DNA of 64,000 nt from an uncultured bacterium. Lineage in GTDB: Bacteria > Bacteroidota > Bacteroidia > Bacteroidales > UBA932. Positions within the stretch are counted from its first letter, which is position 1, and every line of letters starts with the position of its first letter. The stretch covers positions 27,427 to 91,426 of the forward strand of contig CASGCS010000012.1 of the NCBI GenBank assembly GCA_949300025.1, given 5' to 3'. Positions 57,603 to 64,000 of this stretch are shown here, one piece after another. A program made the position numbers and the translations under genes. The notes beneath the pieces are model-generated. The model ran no database searches, was not told the origin of the DNA, and saw only the letters and a program-made list of their open reading frames with translations.

Positions 57603-58463
57603 ATGGAAAAGAAGGGCGAGATTATACTTTACCAGCCGGACGAGGCTGTGAGATTGGAGGTGAGACTGGAGGATGAAACCGTGTGGCTGACGCAGGAACA
57701 AATTGTAGAGTTATTTCAGTCGAGCAAGGCCAATATCAGTGAACATATTAAAAATATATACATACAGGGAGAATTGGAAAAGAGTTCAACTGTTCGGATT
57801 TTCCGAACAGTTCGACAAGAAGGAAAAAGGCAAGTAACAAGAGTTCTCGCCTATTACAATTTGGATGCCATTATATCGATAGGTTTCCGTGTTAATAGTA
57901 AACGTGGTATACAATTCCGTCAGTGGGCAAACAAGGTGTTGAAGGAATACCTGCTGAAAGGCTATTCTGTCAATCGCAGATTGACGGAGCTGGAGCATAC
58001 TGTAGCTGAGCACTCCAGAAAGATAGACTTTTTCGTGCATACCTCTCTTCCTCCGGTGGAGGGCGTTTTCTATAAAGGCCAGATTTTCGATGCCTACAAG
58101 TTTGCTACAGATCTTATCCGCTCTGCCAAGAAGTCTTTGCTTCTTATAGACAATTACATAGATGAGTCTGTGCTGCTGATGTTAAGCAAACGGCGTTCCG
58201 GAGTCTGCGCAACGGTTTATACCCAAAAGACAACCGCGCAGCTGCAGCTGGATATCGAAAGACATAACCGCCAGTATCCGCCTGTGGAGGTATGCATTTG
58301 TAATAAATGCCACGACAGGTTTCTGATAATAGACAGCACGGAGGTCTACCATATAGGCGCCTCCCTGAAGGATTTGAGCAAGAAGATGTTTGCCTTTTCA
58401 AGGATGGATATTCCGGCGGATACTATAACCAAAATGTTTGAATCAAGGGGGTATTGGACCTGA
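57603..58463 (+). CDS. RhuM family protein with PLD-like C-terminal domain, copy 2
   Basis: A 286-residue tandem paralogue of copy 1. The first 28 residues and the C-terminal 125 are nearly identical to copy 1. Residues about 34-90 are different (LFQSSKANISEHIKNIYIQG and the extra-long loop TVRIFRTVRQEGKRQVTR), and the coiled-coil linker is shorter (LTELEHTVAEHSRKIDFF). The PLD-like motif is kept (CHDRFLIIDSTEVYHIGASL). So the predicted recognition region varies while the putative catalytic half is fixed. A strong terminator follows. Confidence 0.82.
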   Translation: MEKKGEIILYQPDEAVRLEVRLEDETVWLTQEQIVELFQSSKANISEHIKNIYIQGELEKSSTVRIFRTVRQEGKRQVTRVLAYYNLDAIISIGFRVNSKRGIQFRQWANKVLKEYLLKGYSVNRRLTELEHTVAEHSRKIDFFVHTSLPPVEGVFYKGQIFDAYKFATDLIRSAKKSLLLIDNYIDESVLLMLSKRRSGVCATVYTQKTTAQLQLDIERHNRQYPPVEVCICNKCHDRFLIIDSTEVYHIGASLKDLSKKMFAFSRMDIPADTITKMFESRGYWT

Positions 58464-58513
58464 ATATTATTTCTGCAAATTGCCGGGGCATGATTTATCG
58501 GAATCTGAATGAA

Positions 58514-58547
58514 AAAAGGGTGGCAATCGTGCGACCGCCACCCTTTT
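58514..58547. terminator. Bidirectional intrinsic terminator
   Basis: An 11-base stem AAAAGGGTGGC with GCCACCCTTTT and a loop of about 12 bases. It lies between the convergent RhuM copy 2 and the surface lipoprotein gene and can serve both. Confidence 0.9.
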
Positions 58548-58574
58548 GGATAATTTTCCGATTAACTTTTACTG

Positions 58575-59360
58575 TTAGAAGGTAAAGCCTTCGGGGAATT
58601 GTATTATTTCATTATTGGTTGGAGTGGAATATGCCCATTTATCATCGTGATATGTGACAGATAGTTCAAGTGTAAGAGGAGCCGTTGACAAAATTTCCCA
58701 ACTATTTATCTCAAAGACCAATTCTCCTTCAAAAGCATCATCTGTAAGACCTGTAGAAGTTGAATTCCAAGTCAATGTCTCTCCATCGAAGTAAAACTCA
58801 AAATCCGTATCTTCAACCCATGCATCCGGAATAATGAAATAGTTACCCTCTTCCGCTTTCAGAATTTCTTGAGGCCAACTTTCTCCGAACATAGATGAAG
58901 AATACACCCCTTCACCTATAGAGACATAAGTCAGCTGTTTTTGAAGGGTAAGAGTAACTTTGCCGTTGCCGGTTTGTGCCTCGTCTTCTGCATTTGCAGC
59001 AGCAATAACAACCTCTACAGGATCTGTACCCATATCATCCAAATTGAATGCTACTTCAACGGACGTGCTGTTTTCACCTGCCGCAAAATCCGCAGTAGGT
59101 TTTACAAGGCTGAAAACACCGTCTCCGCCGGTAAGTGTCAGCTGTACGGATGCAGCCTCTGCTATATTGCCTCTGTAGAGAGGGACGGAAATTTTACCGC
59201 CATCCTCCGGAACCAGTGCAAAGTTCATCGCAGATGTAGGAAACGTTATACCTACAGAAGGATTCATGTCAAAATCAAATGTGCGGCCATTCTCTTCGGA
59301 ACATGCCCCAAATGAAAACATGAGGGCAACGGCTGCAATATAAATCAATATTCTTTTCAT
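58575..59360 (-). CDS. Surface lipoprotein of the SusC/SusD locus
   Basis: A 261-residue lipoprotein (lipobox SFGAC, Cys20). The N-terminal 110 residues form a beta-sandwich-like region with the pattern ENSTSVEVAFNLDDMGTDPV near residue 95, as in Calx-beta-like or BACON-type spacer domains. The second half is beta-rich with aromatic residues (YFIIPDAWVEDTDFEFYFDG near 173). Position after SusC and SusD suggests a SusE/F-like glycan- or peptide-binding role by inference. It follows susD by 17 bases. The ATG at 59360 is preferred to an upstream TTG. Confidence 0.78.
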   Translation of the reverse strand: MKRILIYIAAVALMFSFGACSEENGRTFDFDMNPSVGITFPTSAMNFALVPEDGGKISVPLYRGNIAEAASVQLTLTGGDGVFSLVKPTADFAAGENSTSVEVAFNLDDMGTDPVEVVIAAANAEDEAQTGNGKVTLTLQKQLTYVSIGEGVYSSSMFGESWPQEILKAEEGNYFIIPDAWVEDTDFEFYFDGETLTWNSTSTGLTDDAFEGELVFEINSWEILSTAPLTLELSVTYHDDKWAYSTPTNNEIIQFPEGFTF

Positions 59361-59377
59361 AATCAATCTCTCTTAGT

Positions 59378-60946
59378 TTAATAATCTAACGGGTTCTGGT
59401 CTGTCTCGGGGTTCAATGCAGTGTTTCCGTTGAACTCCTCAAGTGGAATGGCATAAATTAATTTGCTGTCATTAACTTCCAGATTAAATCCTCCGGCATA
59501 TCCGTCCGTCACGTGATTGCTGTTTTCGAAGACTCTATGCATAGGAAGTCTCAGCCTTTGCAAATCATGCAATCTGGAAACCTCGCCCCAAAGCTCCACC
59601 CTGCGCTGGAAGAGAATATAATCCATAAGAGAATTGATTCTTGTAGAGGTCTCTTCAGTGATGGTATTGCTGTCGGGATATTTTGCAAGGTTCGCCTCAT
59701 AGTCGCTGTCGCGCTGGGAGGTAACCATCTTAACATACTCCCTTGCTGTGGTGTAATCTTTGTCGTGGCATGCGGCCTCAGCTACTATGAGCGCCATCTC
59801 CTCCATTCTCATAAGAATGAAATCACCTGTTCCCGTAGTAACGTTTTGATATACCAGTTTATGTTGAGTATGGGGATACCTATATGAAGCAAGTTCGGAC
59901 TCTTCATCAACTTCCGCAGGGTCTGTCCACCATGCGCGGCGGCTGTCAGTCGCAGGAATCTGGTCGTAGAGCCATGACGATATACGGTGTCTGACATCTT
60001 CTGCATAGCTTCCTCCGTCGGCATCCAAATGGCTGTATATGTTGTATATACTCATATTTTGGTCTGTCTGAATTTCCAGTCCCCACATTACATTGCCGTT
60101 GCTTACATTATTTACGGTTATTGTCTGATCAAAAGGAACGATAGCAACTCCCGGTTTCTTGAGAGCCTCTTTTGCAGCCGTTACCGCCTCCTTGTAGTTG
60201 TGCTGCACCATCATGGCCCTTGCCTTTATACCGTATGCCACATACTTGTCTATGTGTGAGGGGTGCTGCTGCTGGACGGAGCTGTTCTCAAGATAGCTTA
60301 TCGCCGTATTGATATCTTCGTTTATACGGTCATAGACATCCTGCACGGTTCCCCTGCCTTTACCCTCGGACTCGGGAGTGGTAGGTTCCGTATAGATTGG
60401 AACTCCGGGGAGCGAAGGGTCGTTCTGCTGATAGTTCTGCACCAGCCAGAGGTAGCAGTATGCCCTCATTGCGTATGCCTGGCCGAAAAGGTAGTTTGCC
60501 AGATCGGGGTCATCCTGCAGGGCCTCGTCGTTCTCATGTGCAAGAATATAGTTTACGTTGCTTATCAGGGTGTAGAAGAAGTTCCAGCACTGATATTGTC
60601 TTCCTACCACACTAGTATAGTCATAAATGAACATATAGGCATAATCATATGAAAACCAGCCCGAGCCCAGACCATCCATGAGCCTGTCTTCTCCCATAAG
60701 GTCGCTGGCTGCAATATAGGCCATGATTCCTCCGTTCTCGGAATCATAATTTGATGCACCTCCCCAACCGTATATATACATCAGCCTGTATGTGCCGTTC
60801 ATCGCTGCCATTGCGTTCGATGCAGAGGCGAACACGGTAGATTCATCGGCGGTCGTAGTGGGATTGGTATTCAAGTGGTCTTCGCAACCTGCTGCTGAAA
60901 CAAGAAGAACCGCCGAAAGTAAAATATATGTCAATTTTTTCATCAT
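59378..60946 (-). CDS. RagB/SusD family nutrient-uptake lipoprotein
   Basis: A 522-residue SusD-type lipoprotein (lipobox VSAAGC, Cys21) that forms the lid of the SusC transporter on the cell surface. Family features are the start LNTNPTTTADESTVFASASN near 25-44, then LFGQAYAMRAYCYLWLVQNY near 153-172, and the C-terminal part with DYILFQRRVELWGEVSRLHD near 461-480 and the ending LNPETDQNPLDY. The TPR-like helices of the family are visible. The ligand cannot be predicted, because no glycoside hydrolase is in view. It begins 11 bases after the SusC-like gene. Confidence 0.93.
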   Translation of the reverse strand: MMKKLTYILLSAVLLVSAAGCEDHLNTNPTTTADESTVFASASNAMAAMNGTYRLMYIYGWGGASNYDSENGGIMAYIAASDLMGEDRLMDGLGSGWFSYDYAYMFIYDYTSVVGRQYQCWNFFYTLISNVNYILAHENDEALQDDPDLANYLFGQAYAMRAYCYLWLVQNYQQNDPSLPGVPIYTEPTTPESEGKGRGTVQDVYDRINEDINTAISYLENSSVQQQHPSHIDKYVAYGIKARAMMVQHNYKEAVTAAKEALKKPGVAIVPFDQTITVNNVSNGNVMWGLEIQTDQNMSIYNIYSHLDADGGSYAEDVRHRISSWLYDQIPATDSRRAWWTDPAEVDEESELASYRYPHTQHKLVYQNVTTGTGDFILMRMEEMALIVAEAACHDKDYTTAREYVKMVTSQRDSDYEANLAKYPDSNTITEETSTRINSLMDYILFQRRVELWGEVSRLHDLQRLRLPMHRVFENSNHVTDGYAGGFNLEVNDSKLIYAIPLEEFNGNTALNPETDQNPLDY

Positions 60947-60957
60947 CGTTCTCTCAA

Positions 60958-63900
60958 TTAAAAGTTAATATCCACACCGAATGATATTGTCCTTTCAGGT
61001 GTGTAGCTGTATCCTACGCTACCCGAGAAGTTGTACTGGGGGTCGAGTCCCTTGCGTGCGGAGAAAAGCCAGAGGTTGTCTCCCGAAAGGGTGAATCTTA
61101 TCGACTTCATGTTTATCGCCCTCATCCACTTTTCCGGAAGAGAATAGCCCAAGGTGAAACTCTTGATGGCGAAATATGAAGCGGATATCAGATTGTCGTC
61201 CGTATATGAAATGGCGCTTCTGCCTCCTATGTCTATTCTCGGAATTTCCGTAACATCGCCCGGCTGTTTCCATGCCTTCTGCCTGTCTACATGACTGGCT
61301 GTTCCGGGATACATATTGTAAAGGAATTCGTAGTAGAGGTTGTCGAGCATCTTTCCACCTATCGAGTAGGTGCAGAGCAGGTTGATGTCGAAGTTGCCGA
61401 ATCTGAAATCGTTGCTGATTGAACCGTAAAGGTCCGGGATACGGCTTCCGCAAACCTCCCTGTAATTTTGTGCAACGGACTGGTTGGTCGTTGTACCGTA
61501 TATCCTTTCTCCTGTCGCCTCATCCTCTTCCCATATAAGGTAGAGCTTGTCGCCTGTAGCAGGGTCCACTCCGGCGCCTATCGGCAGGTAGAACGAGTTT
61601 ATCTCCTCGCCCTCTGCAATGATTGATGAACTGCCCACGATAGGTTCGCCGTTCTCTGTAAGATGGAGCACCTTGTTCTTTACCGTAGAGCCCATGACCG
61701 TCATGTTCCAGTTTAAGTTCTCCTTCTTGAGAATATCTCCCGAGAGGGTGAACTCGAATCCGCTGTTGCGCATGCTGCCGATATTCTTGTTGTATCCGCT
61801 GAAACCGAGCGACATTGCCATGGGGTAGTCAAGCAGCATGTCTTCGGTCTTCCTGTTGTAGTACTCGAATGTGGCAGAGAGTCTGTTGAATACGCGGGCC
61901 TCGATACCTACGTTGAGGTTGCCGTTCTTTTCCCATTTGAGGTCCTTTGTCTCGAGCTTGCTGACTACGGCTCCGCTCAGGCTTGCATTAGGATAGCTGA
62001 GCGAGTAGTAGGCCTGCCATGCATAGAGCGAGTCTATGGAATCGTTGCCCTGCACACCGTAGCTGGCCTTGAGGGTAAGGTTGTTGAGCCACCTTACGTC
62101 GTTGAGGAACTTCTCCTGCGATATTCTCCAGCTTGCGCCCACAGACCAGAAGTTGCCCCATCTGTTATCCTTGTGGAAGATGGATGATGCATCGCGGCGG
62201 AAACTTGCCGAGAAGTAGTATTTGTCGTCGTAACCGTAGTTGAAACGGCTCAGGTATGAGTCTATGCGGTAATCGTTGGAATAACCGCCTATATCATTAA
62301 TCGTTACAAATCCGTCCAATTCATAGATTCCGTCGAGCGGCTGACCTGTCTTTGTCGCAGAGAGATATTGGTAGTTGTAGTCATAGTACTCATGGCCGAG
62401 CAGCACGTCTACACTGTGCTTGCCGAATTCCCTGTTGTAGGTAAGCAGCTGGTTGAAGGTGTAGCTGAACAGACGCCCTACGCTTTGGCCGAGCAGACCG
62501 TTATATGATACACCGTTACCGAAGTGAGGATTGAAGTATGTAGTAGATTTGTTGTTGGTATAGTCGAAACCGAAGTTTGCGGTAAGCTTGAGCCCCTGGA
62601 GCGGACCTTCGGTAAGGCCTCCCAGCTCTGCATAGGTCCTTGCGCTCAGGTTATCTGTAAGCATCTCGTATTTGTCTTCGTAGAGGTTTGCTATGGGGTT
62701 CCAGTTAGGGGACGCTCCTGCTGGACGGGTTGGCCCCCAGTCGTACTGCGGATTGCCGTCTGCGTCATATATTGTCTGTCCGTTGGCATCCTTTTCATAT
62801 ACAGGATAGATCGGAGCCATATTTTGTGCAGAATAGAAGACATTTGAATATGCAGAAGATGAACTCTGGCTTGTTCCCAATTCGGTGGTGTTGGTCTCGC
62901 TGTTCGCGAAGTTGGTGTTGAGACCCACCTTGAACCAATCCTTGACCTTCGTGTCTACATTGGCCCTTGCGGAATATCTTGTAAAGTAGGTCGATTTCAC
63001 AAGACCGTTCTGGTCGAGGAAGCCGAGGGAGAACATATAGTTGGTCCTGTTTGAACCTCCGTTTACAGTAAGTACATACTCCTGGCGGAGAGGGTTGCTT
63101 GCGGTAGCCTCATCCAGCCAGTCCTCGTCCCATTTGAGGGTGGTGCCGTCCTTTATTTTGCCCGTAGCGGGGTCTATAAGGTCTGAAAGTTCGCGTGAGA
63201 AGGGGTTGTATTTTCCATCTGAAAATACTTCGCTATTTATAAATGAATTCATCGCTCCTGCAGCGAGAGCATCTCCGGTGTTGCCGGCTGCAAAGCTCTC
63301 TCTGAGATAATAGCCGTAAAGGTCCTCAGTCCATTCGTATGCGTTCATGGTCTCGTAACGGGGGATGGCGCGTGAAGCTATGCTCCAGTTGGCCTTCAGC
63401 TGTACGTTGAGCGTACCCTCCTGGCCGCGCTTTGTGGTTATCATCACAACTCCGTTGGCTCCGCGGGCTCCGTAGAGCGCTCCCGCAGAGGCGTCCTTGA
63501 TAATGGTCATGGACTCTATGTCGTTGGGGTTGATTGCGTTTATCTGGCCGTCATAAGGTATGCCGTCCACCACATAGAGAGGGGTGGTAGATGCGCTGAG
63601 CGAACCGTATCCGCGGATCACAACGGATGCACCCGCACCAGGCTGGCCCGAACCGGAAGTGGAGATGACACCGGTGGTAAGACCGTCGAGCGCCTTGGTT
63701 ACGTTGGCAACCGTCCTCTTCTCCAGCTTGTCCGACTTGATTACCTCCGCAGAACCCGTGAAGGACTCTTTCTTTGCGGTACCGTATGCCACTACAAGCA
63801 CGTCGTCGAGGCTTACAGCCTCTGCATCCAGAGCCACGTCTATCAGAGAGCGGCTGTTTACAGGAACCTCCTGTGTAACGTAGCCTGTAAAGATGTAGAC

Positions 63901-64000
63901 CAATGTGGCGTTGGCAGGGGTCTCTATCGTGTACCTGCCATCCATGTCTGTCTGGGTACCCGTTGTGGTACCTTTAATCTGGACATAGGCGAACGGAAGC
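60958..64000 (-). CDS. SusC/RagA family TonB-linked outer-membrane transporter (5' end beyond the window)
   Basis: About 1013 residues are visible, and the frame stays open to the window edge, so the N-terminus and signal peptide lie beyond 64000. The visible start is a carboxypeptidase-regulatory-like domain (FAYVQIKGTTTGTQTDMDGR). The SusC linker DDVLVVAYGTAKKESFTGSA precedes the plug (ALDGLTTGVISTSGSGQPGA; VVDGIPYDG; GANGVVMITTKRG), followed by a 22-strand-type barrel and the end GVDINF. An ATG at 63945 exists but is internal. With SusD it would import a ligand using TonB energy. Confidence 0.94.
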   Translation of the reverse strand, partial: LPFAYVQIKGTTTGTQTDMDGRYTIETPANATLVYIFTGYVTQEVPVNSRSLIDVALDAEAVSLDDVLVVAYGTAKKESFTGSAEVIKSDKLEKRTVANVTKALDGLTTGVISTSGSGQPGAGASVVIRGYGSLSASTTPLYVVDGIPYDGQINAINPNDIESMTIIKDASAGALYGARGANGVVMITTKRGQEGTLNVQLKANWSIASRAIPRYETMNAYEWTEDLYGYYLRESFAAGNTGDALAAGAMNSFINSEVFSDGKYNPFSRELSDLIDPATGKIKDGTTLKWDEDWLDEATASNPLRQEYVLTVNGGSNRTNYMFSLGFLDQNGLVKSTYFTRYSARANVDTKVKDWFKVGLNTNFANSETNTTELGTSQSSSSAYSNVFYSAQNMAPIYPVYEKDANGQTIYDADGNPQYDWGPTRPAGASPNWNPIANLYEDKYEMLTDNLSARTYAELGGLTEGPLQGLKLTANFGFDYTNNKSTTYFNPHFGNGVSYNGLLGQSVGRLFSYTFNQLLTYNREFGKHSVDVLLGHEYYDYNYQYLSATKTGQPLDGIYELDGFVTINDIGGYSNDYRIDSYLSRFNYGYDDKYYFSASFRRDASSIFHKDNRWGNFWSVGASWRISQEKFLNDVRWLNNLTLKASYGVQGNDSIDSLYAWQAYYSLSYPNASLSGAVVSKLETKDLKWEKNGNLNVGIEARVFNRLSATFEYYNRKTEDMLLDYPMAMSLGFSGYNKNIGSMRNSGFEFTLSGDILKKENLNWNMTVMGSTVKNKVLHLTENGEPIVGSSSIIAEGEEINSFYLPIGAGVDPATGDKLYLIWEEDEATGERIYGTTTNQSVAQNYREVCGSRIPDLYGSISNDFRFGNFDINLLCTYSIGGKMLDNLYYEFLYNMYPGTASHVDRQKAWKQPGDVTEIPRIDIGGRSAISYTDDNLISASYFAIKSFTLGYSLPEKWMRAINMKSIRFTLSGDNLWLFSARKGLDPQYNFSGSVGYSYTPERTISFGVDINF

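Noticed and set aside
56729..58463. Frameshifted single gene read as two
   Set aside because: Both copies are complete, with their own ATG, full RhuM and C-terminal parts and stop codons; they are tandem paralogues.
1..64000. tRNA, rRNA or CRISPR loci
   Set aside because: No cloverleaf-like sequence with a terminal acceptor stem, no rRNA-like stretch and no regularly spaced repeat array was recognised by eye. A covariance-model scan was not possible here.

Overview
The window reads as a chromosomal segment of a member of the Bacteroidota, most likely the order Bacteroidales. Support comes from the SusC/SusD pair at the right edge, the GldH lipoprotein beside a PSP1/RicT-type gene, families typical of the phylum (DUF2723, DUF4271, DUF3109, PspC-PadR), and repeated promoter elements of the Bacteroidota type (TAnnTTTG at -7, TTG or TTTG near -33). 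The genus cannot be fixed from sequence alone. I saw no rRNA, tRNA, CRISPR array, transposase or integrase.

Positions 1-35,650 are mostly core housekeeping. They hold rnpA-yidD with hemD and DUF4271; a large DUF2723 membrane protein; a minus-strand operon rdgB-recO-GH3-LuxE-like; an S41 protease; two tandem copies of a lipoprotein/beta-barrel pair; a MATE transporter; an OmpA/TPR-type lipoprotein; kdsB; a sigma-54 activator followed by lptE, a TPR gene and secG; miaA with an SGNH esterase; smpB; lgt; pgk; frr-pyrH; an isolated succinate dehydrogenase cytochrome b gene; hemW; and an M16-type protein whose zinc-binding motif is lost. Between pgk and frr lies a 292-base non-coding element with inverted ends and three strong hairpins.

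Positions 35,692-43,775 look like an inserted island. Exact 34-base direct repeats (35658-35691 and 43776-43809) bracket it, and it separates two divergently transcribed genes. It carries an AAA ATPase, a remnant of an AbiEii toxin gene, a LytTR regulator overlapping a membrane-anchored NAGPA-type phosphodiester glycosidase, a short gene between imperfect repeats that resembles the end of ADP-ribosyltransferase-like effectors, and a three-gene set of exported proteins (lipoprotein, TIM-barrel-like lipoprotein, helical-repeat protein) of unknown function.

Positions 43,900-53,510 return to core genes: a TPR protein, a U32 peptidase, DNA polymerase III delta-prime, PSP1, gldH and trmB as one tightly packed operon, then a polyprenyl synthase, a porin-like protein, thioredoxin and kbl. 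Positions 53,506-56,580 hold a probable PadR-controlled envelope operon (PspC, PadR, PspC fusion, DUF456) with a clear palindromic operator. Two tandem RhuM-family genes follow (56,729-58,463). They share nearly identical ends, differ in their DNA-recognition middles, and carry a phospholipase-D-like C-terminal half. The right edge is a SusC/SusD nutrient-uptake locus with an extra surface lipoprotein; the susC-like gene runs off the window.

The observations most worth following are the repeat-bounded island, the RhuM/PLD-like tandem pair, the structured 292-base element, the gene-conversion-like tract in the lipoprotein/beta-barrel duplication, and the PadR operator.
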